Source: Hydrangea macrophylla (taxonomy: Eukaryota > Streptophyta > Magnoliopsida > Cornales > Hydrangeaceae). From it: a stretch of 64,000 nt of DNA. This document shows positions 44,376-57,190 of this stretch, one piece after another. Every line of letters begins with the position of its first letter. Position 1 is the stretch's first letter. The stretch is taken from NCBI GenBank assembly GCA_033977485.1, contig CM066994.1, positions 41,379,155 through 41,443,154 on the forward strand. Direction: 5' to 3'. The position numbers and the translations under genes were made by a program. Below the pieces are notes generated by a model. That model was not told the origin of the DNA, searched no databases, and saw only the letters and a program-made list of their open reading frames with translations.

Positions 44376-46562
44376 ATGGCCGCAAAAGGAACACGATCTA
44401 AGGGGATTTCCCAGGAGGCAGGCTCACGTGAACCTCTCTTAGACCCTATCATAGAGCCCGTCATTGAACCTGTCATAGATCCGGTCATCAGCTCAGTAGC
44501 AAGTCAGGCTGACTTGTCTAACATGAGTAATCACTTAATGGGGATGTTCAACCAAAGATTGGCTGAGATGTCCATTAAGCAAGACCAAACCTTTACCCAA
44601 GTGAGTGAAATGCTCCGAGAAATGAGAAAGTGGAAGGAGCACCAAGCGGATGATCCTCCACAGCTCTCTATCCCACCAACTTCCCTTTCTCGGGTTGGGT
44701 TGGGGGCAAGCCAGAATGCTCCTTCTTCCTCCCAGACTGAAAAATATGTTACACCGCCAAGAAGGGATGGCAAAGAGATTTTAGGAGAAACTGGAAACCC
44801 ACCTCGGGTAGTGGTTTGACCAAGCGTCACCATTAGGGAACCCAATGTCGGTCTAAACGGGCAGGATTCAGACCGACATTGGGGAAGAGTCAACCCATTG
44901 TTCGGAGACAATATAGTCACCGAAGATGAACAAATGTGGAATGATAGAATCGGACTAGAACATGAGCCCGGCATTAGAAGGGCTAATCCAGCCCAAACGA
45001 TGAGAATTGATCGAGAACAGATCGCCGAAGTCATTAATCAAGACTTTGGCGGCCTTCTTCGAAGGACTCAGCGGCCCATGTATAGGAGGCCGCATAGCGA
45101 TGCTATTGAGAGATTGCCTCTTCCACGAGGATACAAGGTGCCCAATTTCACAATGTTCTCTGGTGAAGGAGATCAATCGACCGTGGAACATATCGGTCGT
45201 TTCCTGCTTCAAAGCGAAGAAGTGAGTCACCAAGGGGATATGCTCTTTAAGCTGTTCCCAAACTCCTTGACTGGGGTGGCTTTCAGTTGGTATATCAATC
45301 TACCTCCAAACTCCTTCCACACTTGGAACCAAATGGAGGAAGCTTTCCACGCTCAGTTTTATCGAACAGAGCCCGAAGTCTCCATGGCCGATTTGACAAG
45401 GTTATATCAGCTACCAAGTGAATCAGCTGAAGCGTACATTGCTAGGTTCAAACAAGCTAAGCATCGCTGCAAAGTTATATTACCCGAGGAAGAATTCGTT
45501 AATATAGCCCTTAGGGGACTCTCCTTCAAACTCCGAAAAAAGTTTGAGGGCATGGGTTTTCGTGATCTCCTCGAGCTGGCAACTAGAGCAGCCCGATATG
45601 AGCGCATGCTAGAGGAAGAGCAGGAAAGAAAAAATTCATCTAAGGGAACCTATTACCGGGATCCCAACTTTGACATTCATGCTACTGAATATGAAATCAA
45701 TATCTAAGTGGACGTGGCCGAAATCGTTTCAAAACGGCCATATCTATGCCAGCCATTGCCTAAACCGACCGACACGCAGTTGTCCTCGGTTAAAAAACAA
45801 CCTTTCGAGGCCGGCAAACAATATTCATTTAATATTGCAATGGCCGACCAGATTTTCGACTTTATGATGGCCGATAGACAAATTCGGCTTCCTCACGATG
45901 TTAAGTTGCCTTCGACCAACGAGCTGAAAGAAAAGGAGTACTGCAAATGGCACAACTCTTGGCGCCATACCACTAACAACTGCTTGGTATTCCGAAATGT
46001 TTTGCAGGATATGATTGACAAGGGAAACCTGAAGTTTGCCGAGAAGGAGAAAGAAGTGATGGGAGTCGATGGCAATCCATTTCCAGAGATAGTGGGGGCA
46101 AACATGGTGACACCTGATTTCACCATCCTACGAAGACCAAAGGAAAAGAACGACCTCAGAAGAGTCGACGTTGCTGAATCAAGCGCGAAATTGAAGGAAG
46201 GAAAATCAGGAACGAGACTGGCTTCTAGTGTGGTGGTAGACAAGGTTACTCCCGAGGCAAATAATGGCCTAACTTTACAATGGATGGTCGATCTGATCAA
46301 TCAAGAGTTGTGTCCAAAGTGCAAGGTTGAGGTAACTAAAAAACCTGAAGCAAAGGACAAAGCGGAGCGGTCATCAAGCCCGAGAAATCCGATCCAAAGT
46401 CGCCTCACCTATCCAAATCAGGATTACCACAGGAGGCCCGACTTTCGGAAGCACGAGCAATATCTGAAGGAATCAAGGCAGGTGGCTAGGGACGTGAGAC
46501 GAAATACTTACCAACACCGAGACCGATCTCCACGGATGGTCGTTCCACCGGAACTGAAGTAA
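44376..46562 (+). pseudogene. Element E gag (two nonsense codons)
   Basis: One frame from the ATG at 44376 to the TAA at 46560-46562, broken by TGA at 44817 and TAA at 45705. It shows a Ser/Pro-rich N-terminus, the gag domain ('PRGYKVPNFTMFSGEGDQST', LTGVAFSWYINLPPNSF, 'QLPSESAEAYIARFKQAKHR', LPEEEFVNIALRGL) and, in the last third, 'EYCKWHNSWRHTTNNC', a Cys/His pattern found in Tat-group gag, followed by a charged tail. About 728 codons, long for a plant gypsy gag. Confidence 0.85.
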
Positions 46563-46576
46563 ACCAATGGACAAAA

Positions 46577-49500
46577 GTGGAGCACCCCAAGTTCCCAGAG
46601 CGTTCATACTTCAGTAAGACCCAGAAAAGAAGAATGCAGCGGTTGAGACAAGAAGCTCGAGATTGGGAAGCTAAATACCGATTAGAGAAGAGGCGAGCGG
46701 ATCAACAAAAGGACAGGATGCCAAGGGTGATCTCAAGCCGTAAAGGAAAGGAAAAGATGGAGGCTGAAGACCGAGATGTAAAGCCTCTGAAAGTTGAAAC
46801 ATCAATTCCGGAAGTGAACGAGTCAAACTTAGAAATGGCCGATATCAGTTCAGACTTCGAAGAATCATTGGAAAAGTTTATCCAATTCGGGAGCTTTCCA
46901 AAAGACTTATCGGTAAATATGGTGTACACTCTACCGATGTCTTTCGGAGCGAAACCAGACCAGGAAAGAAAAATGGAAGATGATATGCATGAAGACAAGG
47001 TTCCATCAACGCCCGTGTTTATCAACCAAGAAGTAAAAACAGAGAAACCAAGGGTCTCAATGATCAGACCAAAAACCGAGGATGAAGAAGGGAAGAAACC
47101 CGCAAAGGTGGTCTTCGAAAAACCAGCGATAGGAATGTCACAACATCTAAAGCCGTTATACATTAATGCGGCAATTGATGGAGTGACGTATTCAAGGGTG
47201 CTAATCGATAACGGAGCAGCGGTAAACATCCTACCATTGATTATGTTGTTGAAGTTGCAACGAGATGAGAAGGAATTAATCCCAACTGAGCTAACAGTTT
47301 GTTGATTCACGGGGACCCCAGCAAAGACCAAAGGAATCCTCCCAGTAGAGCTCACAGTGGGAAAGAAACCACCATGACAGCCTTCTTCGTGGTGGACTCA
47401 GGAGCATCATACAATGCCTTGCTTGGTAAGGATTGGATTCATACCAGTTGGTGTATTCCATCGACTTTGCACCAGTTCTTGATTTTTTGGAATGGTGATG
47501 AGGTGGAAGTAGTTTGGGCTGATCACAAGCCTTTCGTCGCCAGAGTTCATTATTCGGAAGCCGTCTTATATAAGTACGATATCGGTCCTATTAAATTCAT
47601 CGGAACAGACAAGAACGGAAGGCCGAGATCGGCCACAATGGTGAAGGATCAGAAGAATCAATTGATTCAGGTGTACAAGCAACTCAAACGGCCATCAATC
47701 GTGATTACGCCGATAGAGGATGATAAAGAACTTGACATACCCGATGGACCAGAGCCCATCATCAGTGAATTGTAGAAAAGCACTGGCCGTGCAGGCTAGT
47801 GTAGCCAGAGTTCAAGCTTTTCTGGCAGATAAACAAGCACGAATATCATCGGCAGACATTGCCGATATCCTAGAAAACCAAGAAACTCTGGAAGATTGCA
47901 TCAACCTCGAAGAATTGGTATTGGCCCCGGAAAAACTTGACGATTTGAAGGCCGAGGTACAAGACCCTCTCCTTGAGGTTAATTTGGGGGCAAGTGGGGA
48001 ATACCAGCCCACTTTCGTAAACCAATTACTAGAGCCCGATTTCCAAGCATCATTGATTTCTTTGCTAACAGAATTCAAAGATTGTTTCGCTTGGGATTAC
48101 CATCAGATGCCGGGCCTGGCAAGGGAACTTGTAGAACATTGGTTACCAATTAAAGAGGGATGCAGGCCGTTCAAACAATTACCCAGTAGGATGTCCCCTG
48201 AGGTGATTCTAAAAGTCAAAGAGGAAATAGAGCGGCTGCTGAAGGCCGGTTTCATAAGGACAACCAGGTACGTCGATTGGATTTCAAATATCGTACCTGT
48301 GGTCAAGAAAAACGGCAAAATAAGGGTCTGCATAGATTTTAGAAATCTAAACATGGCAACGCCAAAAGATGAATACCCGATGCCGATAGCCGATCAACTT
48401 ATTGACGTCGCGGCCAAACATAAAATTCTATCCTTTATGGATGGGCACTCGGGCTATAATCAGATATATATAGCTGAAGAGGATGTCCCAAAAATGGCTT
48501 TTAGATGTCCAGGAGCGATAGGGACATTTGAATGGGTGGTGATGCCGTTTGGATTGAAGAACGCTGGAGCAACGTATCAGGGGGCTATGATTGCAATTTT
48601 TCATGATATGATAGGGAAAATCATGGAAGTATACATCGATGATGTTGTTGTAAAATCGACCACGCAAGCGAAGCATTTGGCCGATTTGAGGCGATCCTTC
48701 GAAAGGATGAGATTACATGGGCTGAAAATGAATCCGCTGAAGTGTGCCTTCGGAGTATCGGCAGGAAACTTCCTCGGGTTTCTAGTTCACCAAAGGGGGA
48801 TTGAAATCGATAAAAACAAAGTTTGATCTATTCAATCAGCGGAGGCCCCACAGAACAAAAAAGAGCTACAGAGGCTCCTCGGGCAGGTCAACTTTTTACG
48901 AAGGTTCATCTTGAACTGCACGGGCCGGACACATGTTTGGTCCCCGTTAGTTAAGCTAAAGGCCGAAGAAGAATTCAGGTGGGAGGCTCAACATCAGCAA
49001 GCCTTTGAGGCCATCAAGTGATATTTATCGGAACCACCAGTTATCATGCCTCCGAGAAAGAAGAGGCCGTTAAAACTGTATTTATCGGCCTCACACGAAT
49101 CGATAGCATGTATGCTTGCACAGGATAACGAGTGGGGAAAGGAACAGGCAGTGTACTATCTAAGTAGAGTACTTACTAATGTCGAGCGTAGATATACGCC
49201 GATAGAAAAATTATGTTTAGCCTTGTACTTCGCTTCACAAAAATTAAGAGTATACATGCTCCCCATTCTAATTTACCTGATCTGTCAAACTGACGTCATT
49301 AAATACATGCTGTCTAGACCAATAATGCGTGGGTGTGTAGGGAAATGGACTCTGGCAATGATGGAGTTCACGTTCCAATACGTTCCACAAAGATCGGTAA
49401 AAGGCCAAGCTCTTGCCGATTTTTTGGCCGATCATCCTTGTTTGGATGTCGGCCCAGAATTAAATGAAGCCATTGATTCTACTCTATTATCAACAATTTC

Positions 49501-51280
49501 GTTGACCCCATGGACGTTAATATTTGATGGATCCAAAAACGCTGACGGAGCTGGGGCAGGGATAATTGTAATATCTCCGAGAAAGAGAAAGACCGTTTTC
49601 TCATTCAAATTAGAATTTGAATGCTCTAGTAATCAAGCTGAGTATGAAGCATTGATCATCGGTCTCGAGATAATGGCTGAGTTAGATATATCGGCAATTC
49701 ATATTATCGGTGACTCAAACCTTGTTATAAATCAGCTCAGTGGTGAGTATCGGTGCAAGAGTTGGGAATTGTTACCTTTCAACTCTATCGCTCTCCAATT
49801 GTTGCGTGAGTTTGACGACATCAGGGTACAGTATGTTGCTCGGGCTTATAATTCCGAGGCTGATAATTTGGCACAGGTCGCGTCAGGAACTAAATTGGAT
49901 GTGACCGATAGTGAAAAATTAATTAGAGTGCAAAGAAGAATATTAGCATCGGTAAGACAACGAGAGATGGCAACAGAAGCATTCTCGGTAGTCATGGATG
50001 ATCAGGACTGGAGAGTCCCAATAATCAGGTGCCTCTTGTATCCGAGCGGAGAGGCAGAGAGAAAAACGATGTTGTCCTCGGTCAATTACGTCCTACTTGA
50101 TGGAGAATTATTTAAGAAAAGCGTCAAGGACGATGTCTTACTGAGATGCTTAGACAAACTCGAGGCAATGAAAGTAATGGCCGAAATACACGAAGGAATC
50201 TGTGGTGCACACCAGGCTGGTACGAAAATGAAATGGCTCCTTAGGAGATAAAATTACTATTGGCCAAGCATGTTAAAAGATTGCATTGACTATGCCAAAG
50301 GATGCTAAGCATGACAAAAACACGGGCCAATACAGCGAGTACCTGCCACCGAGATGCAAGTAATCGTAAAGTCGTGGCCATTTCGCGGTTGGGCCATGGA
50401 CCTAATTGGGAAAATTTACCCACCATCATCGGGCCAACACTGCTTCATTGTGGTGGCCACCGATTATTTCACAAAATGGGTAGAGGCAGTGCCAGCCAAG
50501 TCGGTGAATCAAGCATACGTGATCAAATTCATTAATGAACATATAATTCATCGATTTGGACTCCCAGAAACTATCACAGCAGATCAGGGATCGGTCTTCA
50601 CGGGGGATGAAGTTAAGGCATTTGCGGAAAGCCAAGGTATCAAAATCCTTAATTCAACTCCGTATTTTGCTCAAGGTAACGGACAGGCCGAATCGTCAAA
50701 CAAAACGATCAAGGGTATAATAGAGAAGACGGTGGAAGATAACCCTAGGGTATGGCATGATCTGTTATCGGAGGCGTTATGGGCATACCGTACCTCTAAA
50801 AGAGCGTCCATAAACATCACTCCATTCATGCTTACGTACGGTCATGACGCAATGCTTCCAATGGAAGTAACCGTCCGGTCAACGAGACGAGCATTCCAAC
50901 TCGGCCTTAAATCAGCTGACTACACGGAAGCAATGATAGCCGAGTTGGAAGAACTTGGTGACGTTCGTCTTAAAGCATTGGATTGTATCAAGGCACAGAA
51001 GAATAGAGTCACTCGAGCGTACAACAAGAGGGTTAAACACAAGTCGTTTGGTGAAGGAGACCTAGTATGGAAAGCTGTGTTACCGCTGGGTGAAAAAGAT
51101 GCCCGATATGGAAAATGGTCGGCTAAATGGGAAGGACCATTCCAGGTGGTATCGGTCATTACGGGGGGTGCATATCGGTTAATGGATTTAGATGGCGAGA
51201 TGCATACAAGACCGATAAATGGAAAATATTTAAAGCAATATGTACCATCCCTTTGGGAGTCAGTAAGAATAGATGAATGA
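46577..51280 (+). pseudogene. Element E pol: protease, RT, RNase H, integrase (broken)
   Basis: Protease: VTYSRVLIDNGAAVNILPL near 47185 and FFVVDSGASYNALLGKDWIH near 47385. The part from about 47362 to 47772 is shifted by one base relative to its surroundings. RT: SRMSPEVILKVKEEIERLL, 'RVCIDFRNLNMATPKDEYPM', FGLKNAGATYQGAM, active site YIDD near 48633. RNase H: WTLIFDGSKNADGAGAGI near 49513 and IIGDSNLVINQLSGEY. Integrase: HEGICGAHQAGTKMK, D in VVATDYFTKWVEAVPAK, D in ITADQGSVFTGDEV, E in FAQGNGQAESSNKTI. Nonsense: TGA 48824, TGA 49019, TAA 50249, and two near 50307-50315. The last part, 50317-51280, is open to the end. Confidence 0.87.
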
Positions 51281-51380
51281 TGGAAATTTTCATTTTTATT
51301 AATGATTAAAGAGTATACATGGCACTAGCCGTTCATTCTTAAAACGGCCACACAAAAAAAAAAAAAAAAAAAAAAAAACA

Positions 51381-54300
51381 TCATTTCTTAGCAAATCTTA
51401 GTCTAAGCTCTTCCCAAGCCCGGTCCAGGTATTCCAACTCCTTTTCCGCGGTAGCTTTATCGGCCTCCCACCTGCTTGCAGCCGCTGCGGTTCCGGTCAA
51501 AGCATCCACGTGTTCCTGCGCGGTGCGCCCAACATCGAGAATGGCCTACTCAGAAAGTGCAAGGCCAGTATCAGCATTGGTCAACTCGGCCTGGAGCTTT
51601 GCCATTTCGGCCTCGATCCTAGCCTTCTCCTGAATAAGGCGCTCCTTCATGGCCCTGGACGCTTCAAACTGTTGCTTGCAAGCACCCAGATGCTCGACGC
51701 GGGCTTTACGCTCCCTAGACTTCTCTTCGATGCCAGAGATAAGTTTGGTGGCAATCCGATGACGGTTCAAATAGTCTGGCAGCCTCACTTGCAGATCCCG
51801 GAGATCGGCCTTCATTTCTTCAGATATGTCCAGCCAGGAAAGCAAGAGGCCCATGGCCGAGTGAAACTCATCAAAATTTGGGAGCTGGGAGAGTTTGCGT
51901 TGAACCGTAGTCCGAAACCACTCCTCAGCCCGTTGGTACTCAGCGGCGGAAGGACCAGCGGTGGCCTGATCAACGACAGGTTCGGCTTGTAAGAGCTGTT
52001 CAGGATTGAGCAGAGCAAAGAAGGCTTCAACTGAGGAGACCGAGCTGAAGTCTGGGATGGGAAGAGAGCTGGAAACCTACGAGAGAAAATACATTAAACA
52101 CAGTGTACAGTGGAGGAAAACGACGCTAAGTACAGAAGCAATAAATTACCTTGACCGAGGGGGAGTCGGTCGAGGAAGTCGCCGGTTGGGGTAATGGTAC
52201 AGCGGGTGCCTGCACTTGTACCGTTGGCAAGGCCGATGTCTCGGTGTGCGAAACATCAGTGGAAGGAGGCTGATCGGGGACAAATTGCTCACGCATGACC
52301 TCAGTATCCCGAGGGGTTCCAGGATCGCTGAGATCGATGGGATCATTGCGATCCGATCCAGAGGGTCTCTCATACTCGGTAGTTCCCAAGGTATCACCAG
52401 CGCCGGTACTATCAGTGGCGGGCGACAATACCTCGGCCCCACCACGAAGGATGGCCTGTCTGGCCTCATCCAGTCCTCTCAACCGTTGGAGCTCGGCCAT
52501 CAGCTGATCATAGGTCATCTAAGGGGCTGTCTCCACAGGTGCAGCTGGGGAGGATGTTGGAATTAGAGGTTTCAGAGGAAACTTTGGAGGTGGAGGCATC
52601 CTTGCCCGAGAAGTTGGAGGCTTCATCGTCGCCTGGCCAGTCTTCTTGGCAGCAGCACCACCGGCCCCCTAATATCAAAAAAAGTGTAGGTCAGCCTCAA
52701 TTTTACAAATTTGAAAGGAAAGCAAGTACGGGAAATTTGATACCTTGGCCGATTTGACGGTGGCTGTGGCAACGTTATGACGTTGACGAGTTGAGAGAGG
52801 GATATCCTCATCCGACTCGATATCGGTCGTGCCAGATGGGTTCTCTCTAGGTAGAGCCTTTGAACAAGAATAGAGATAAAATCAGTTAGAGAAGGGAAAG
52901 GTTCAATTGAAACAAAAGGGGAAAAATACCTAAAACTGGTGCTCCAGTTTCTACAACCCTTATGGCCGATGAATGAACGACCGCGCCGAGATCATGCCAT
53001 CCAGTATAAGTAACTTTCTCCCAAGGTTCCATCGTAGACGATGCATGCTTGTCCACCATAGGAATGGCAATTGCAAAATCGGCCTCAGGCAAGGGAGGTG
53101 GACGACATTCAAAGGGATTGAGGAATTGCTCGAAGGGCATGACGGATGAGTAGTCAACCGTCTGAAGGAACTTTTTGTATGCCCTTGCTGTTTTATCCTT
53201 GTGTTCCAGCTCAAGCGCCCTCAAATGCCACTTCATATCGGACCGCATGATCTCGGGATGTCTGGGGTCAAATTTGAATTTAAAGAACTTTTCAAATGCA
53301 AGAACGGCGTGATATGGAGTTTTACCTTTGGAGGTAGTAGCTTTCCTCTTATGACCTGCAACCTGAACCATAGAGGGGTTAGATGAACGAGGTGGTTTCT
53401 CGGCGACAGGTGGAGAAATACGTGCAAGTATAGAAAAAACGGGCTCAGAACGTAAACCAGATAGAACTTTGGACCACCAAGTTTCAAACTCGGTGGATGT
53501 TGAAGGAAGCTCTTCAAATGGGAAAAACTCTAATCCTGCTCTTGTCGATCTACTGAAGGAACGGCATTTCTCGACCTTGGACAGGTCAGAATAAAGAGAC
53601 CGTCCTGCCATTGAGCGGTTGAATGTTCGGAATGGAGGAATGGGGATTAGTTGTCTTAGCCCGAATTGGCGGGCTAAAGCGGGGGCATTATAGTACTCCA
53701 CCCCACATTTATTGTTGTGTTGGGGTAAGACAGGACTGTACAGAAGATCTCGGCCAACTAAAAAGCTGGCCCAGATTTCCTCATGACTTTCTTTCTCGGC
53801 CTCAGGAGCTTGACCCGGACCATAAAGAAGCCATCTCGGGCACCAAAAACGAGGGTGGAAAGGGAGAAATTGTTGGGGCGATCGGTTTCCCATAAGTTCG
53901 TAAAAGAAAGAAAAGAGATGATCAAAAGAAAGACCCTTCGGACCAAATCCAGCAAAATGAAAAGCGAATGCGGAAGAGTCCTCAGGAAGGGTAGTAGGGT
54001 CAAAGGTATCAACTAAACATTTTTCAGGGAAGTAGGATTGCAGCCAACATTGGAGGAGCCAAAGGGCTCCTCCAGAATTTTAAAATCAGAAAAAATGAAT
54101 TCAAGAATACCACGATATAAGTGGGAAAGAACAAAAGGAGCAAGTGCAAGTTTGGTGCCCGAGGCAAGAGCAAGGGCGATATGGGTATACTCTTTGGTTA
54201 CGCCATATGAGGCCGAGCAAAAAATAAATCGGTTCAACCATAAGATCAAGAAGGCAACATGTTCTCGATCAGTGACCTCCCCTTGATCCATACAGGCCGA

Positions 54301-54981
54301 GATGAAAGGACCAAAGCCAGTAATAACACGGGATCCCTTGCCCGATGGGGTCCTAGGGTATTCGAACTCAAGTGTGGGCGATAGGTTAGGAGTAACTTCT
54401 TCACCATGGGCGGGAAGACCAGTGAGGAAACAAATGTCTTGAATTATTGGGCTCATAAGGCCGCAACGGAAGAAGAAGGCGTTGGCCGAGGTCGACCAGA
54501 AGAAGAGAGAAGAAAAGAAGAGAGGCTTATCAAGGTAAAATCTCTCTCGGCTAAGCATAATGGCATCATAGATGTCAAGAGCCTTCCACAGGTCCTTTTT
54601 CACCTCCGCCACTCGGTCTACCCAGGAGATCCAGTCAGGAGAAGGAATAGGCCAATTTCGCAAGGGATTAGAAGGGACATACTGGGAGCCCCAATCAAAG
54701 GAGGGGGATTGATAGAGTAGTTCTTTGTCTTCCACAACCAGAGGGAAGTAGGGATCTAAAGAAGATGGGGGAAAAGAATCAAATGAAGGACCAAGGCCTA
54801 TTGAAGAACTTGGAGGAAGAGGAGTCAATACCTGAGGGTTGATTAGTCCAGGGATGGTCTCAAGGGCCTGCTTAACGGCGGTGGCATTTGTTTTCGCCGC
54901 CGGCACAGATTCAGTAGGAGCAGGAGAAGACGAAGTTGCACCGGCGGTATGGGAAGCACCAGTTGCAGAGGAAGAAGCCAT
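51381..54981 (-). pseudogene. Antisense multi-exon gene in element E, plant mobile domain (PMD) protein
   Basis: The ATG at 54981 starts a Ser/Thr/Ala-rich leader and then a PMD ('aminotransferase-like') domain: 'PSPDWISWVDRVAEVKKDLW', 'FFFRCGLMSPIIQDICFLTG', LPAHGEEVTPNLSPTLEFEY, 'VAFLILWLNRFIFCSASYG'. A frameshift near 54070 moves the continuation to another frame ('FHPRFWCPRWLLYGPG' onward). Exons: 1, 54981-52930; 2, 52857-52744; 3, 52668-52150; 4, 52076-51381. Junctions 2/3 and 3/4 are phase 0 and in frame; junction 1/2 is off by one base as now written. TAG at 52521-52519 and 51548-51546. The C-terminus is a Glu/Lys/Arg coiled coil. Host PMD proteins of the MAIN/MAIL type are nuclear and act in gene and transposon silencing; a role here is inference. 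Confidence 0.78.
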
Positions 54982-55061
54982 GGAAAATATAAAGGAAAGA
55001 AAATTTTCCGGGAAAATATTAAGGAGAGAAAGTAAGCATGGAAAATGACAAGGGTGAGAAT

Positions 55062-55073
55062 AGTTTATATAGA
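55062..55073 (-). promoter_or_regulatory. TATA box of the antisense PMD gene
   Basis: The minus strand reads TCTATATAAACT, 81-92 bases upstream of the ATG at 54981. With initiation about 30 bp downstream, the leader would be about 50 nt. It lies only about 200 bp inside the 3' LTR boundary. Confidence 0.6.
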
Positions 55074-55260
55074 AGAAAGAAGGGGGTCATTATGATTTGG
55101 GAACGGGTTTCCAAGAGGTATGCCTCGGTTCTGGAAACGAGGCAGGAAGGACTATTGGGGGGATGCCACGTGGAACCGTACGCCGCCAATTTTTAGTTGT
55201 TATTTAAATTTGAATTCAAAACGTCTCATCAAACTGATGAAGCCACGTTTGACAAGACAT

Positions 55261-55271
55261 TTTGGGGGCAT
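55261..55271 (+). promoter_or_regulatory. Polypurine tract of element E
   Basis: TTTGGGGGCAT directly precedes the LTR start TGTTTACACC at 55272 and marks the true 3' end of the internal region. Confidence 0.7.
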
Positions 55272-55392
55272 TGTTTACACCCTAAATTAGGGTTTCCCAA
55301 GGCACGTGACGGTCATGTAGATTCAGGACGTCATCACTGGACCACAGGCAGATGAACAGGTGATAAGGATGATGATGCAGAAAAGACCGTTA
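55272..55392 (+). repeat. Truncated 3' LTR fragment of element E
   Basis: The first 121 bp of the LTR, identical to 43012-43132, then an abrupt change to flank sequence at 55392/55393. At most one base (A) of microhomology is visible at the join. Confidence 0.9.
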
Positions 55393-55860
55393 ATTTGGAT
55401 ACTATTTGTCTAAGAGTTTTATTGGAATCCAAGGAGATTGAGCATTGAAGAAAATTTAGTGAGAATGAAAACTTGCTTTGAAAACATATGATGATTTTTT
55501 TTTTTTTTTTTTGGAGTTACAAACATATGATGACTTAGAATTATGTAAAGATATATTATTTTAATCAACTAGCTAGTTAAGTTAAACGAGGATAATTTGA
55601 AGGTTACTATAATGAAATTAAATACCCTACCAACATTCCCATAAAATTTTAATTACGTTCGTAAGAAAAATGGTCAAAATTTGAAGGTTACTAAGGAATC
55701 ACAATACTCACAAATTATTTCTTTATTGAGATACAGAGGTTAAAATGGTAATAAAACAAAGAGGACCCACTGATGAAAAGGTCAGGTGTGAGTCCCACCT
55801 CACTTATTTCTATTTTTAACAACTTAACATGTACGTGCCCATGTTAATAGAACACCTTAG
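55393..55860. repeat. Left flank of element E, copy 2
   Basis: 468 bp matching 42545-43011 at about 98 percent, including the long poly-T tract and the terminal CTTAG. It lies between the LTR fragment and a second complete LTR, where right flank or internal sequence would be expected. Confidence 0.9.
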
Positions 55861-57190
55861 TGTTTACACCCTAAATTAGGGTTTTCCAAGGCACGTGACG
55901 GTCATGTAGATTCAGGACGTCATCACTGGACCACAGGCAGATGAACAGGTGATAAGGATGATGATGCAGAAAAGACCGTTATCTAATCTAGCTACTAGTA
56001 ATGATGGTATCTTTCAGATGAGGATATCGGTATCCAGACCGAGAACACGATAGACATCGGTGTCAATACCGATTAAAGGATGATAAAAGACAAGTACTCT
56101 AGTTTAACAAGTGACTAGTGGCAGAGTAGCATCGGCAATAGCCTTAACATCGGTCATATTTGACCGACCACACACATATTTATAACAATTGAGCCCTAAT
56201 GTCGGCGATAGCAACGCGGCTATAATAAAGATATCGGTCTCAATAAACAAGGCCGATATCAGAAGAGATCAAGGACACACCTTGGCATTAACAGATAAGG
56301 CCGATGATCTTCTCTACATCCTGCAGTAGCAAGTCCATAGGATGGAAAAAGCAGTCCACGCCGTGGACTCCACGGGATCATGGAAGGTCAAAGGCAATAT
56401 CGGTGTGAAAAGACCGAGAGACACGAGTAAGCTTCCTACTAAATAGAAGGCCGATTAATATCACCAGCAGAGATTAAGCTACACAGAGAGAGACACAATT
56501 GGTCATAAAGTCACTCAGAAAGTAGACAGTTAAGCAGGAATGAGAACGTGGTCTTCAGAATATGCTGAGTTGGAAGGAAAGGTAGTTACATGAAAAGAGG
56601 AACATGGCAGAAGTGGGATCATCACACAAGTCATGGAAGTTGATCATGGGACAAAGTGGAAGCATAAGCTGATAGATACATGCCTAGAAACCAGGGGCCA
56701 AGTACCCCACTACTCCATGATCCCCACTAACATGAGCGGTTGTGCAAACAAGTCTATAAATAGGGCATGGGGTACAACATTGGAAAGGGGCTAAGACACA
56801 CGCCACTTCTGCTCTCAGCAGACTTTTAGTATCTCCTCATAACAATTCCTTTTTGTTCTTGAGTGATTTTTAGTGATCCGTGAGTTCTTGTTCTCGAGTG
56901 CTCGTGTTTTTTTTTTCTTTGAATATTTGTAATCACCACTTTTCAATCAATGGAGAAGATATTGTCTATGGAGGTATTCTGAATCGTTGTATTTAGTTTC
57001 CTTTTTTACAGTTTCCGTTTGTAATTTCTTACTTGCATCAGAGTAGAGAAAGCCCACATTGTTGTTTTATTGTTAATTGTTAAATAACAAATCGCTTGAT
57101 TAGAAGTCAGATTAGGTAATCACACCACTTTGGGTCCACACGGACTCTGGCACGCCCAACGCACACCACACCAGAGATTTATTGCAAACA
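55861..57190 (+). repeat. Complete right-hand LTR of element E
   Basis: 1,330 bp ending AAACA, followed by the target duplication CTTAG at 57191. TATA box at 56755-56762. It resembles a solo LTR attached to a copy of the left flank. Confidence 0.9.

Larger units (their letters stand above)
43012..57190 (+). mobile_element. Ty3/gypsy element E with antisense PMD gene and rearranged right end
   Basis: The outer LTRs 43012-44342 and 55861-57190 have TGTTT...AAACA ends (the 5' LTR ends AAATA by mutation) and differ at about 13 of 1,330 positions. A 5-bp target duplication CTTAG flanks the whole (43007-43011, 57191-57195). Inside: primer site, gag, protease, RT, RNase H and integrase on plus; an antisense gene; a polypurine tract (55261-55271); a 121-bp 3' LTR fragment (55272-55392); then a second copy of the left flank and a full LTR. 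The layout implies a duplication after insertion. Confidence 0.87.

Noticed and set aside
44531..45034. Minus-strand 167-codon frame opposite element E gag
   Set aside because: It is the shadow of the gag frame, which has clear retrotransposon gag motifs.
53623..54720. Plus-strand frames opposite the PMD gene
   Set aside because: They mirror the minus-strand exons, show no domain and have atypical composition. The antisense gene explains the openness.
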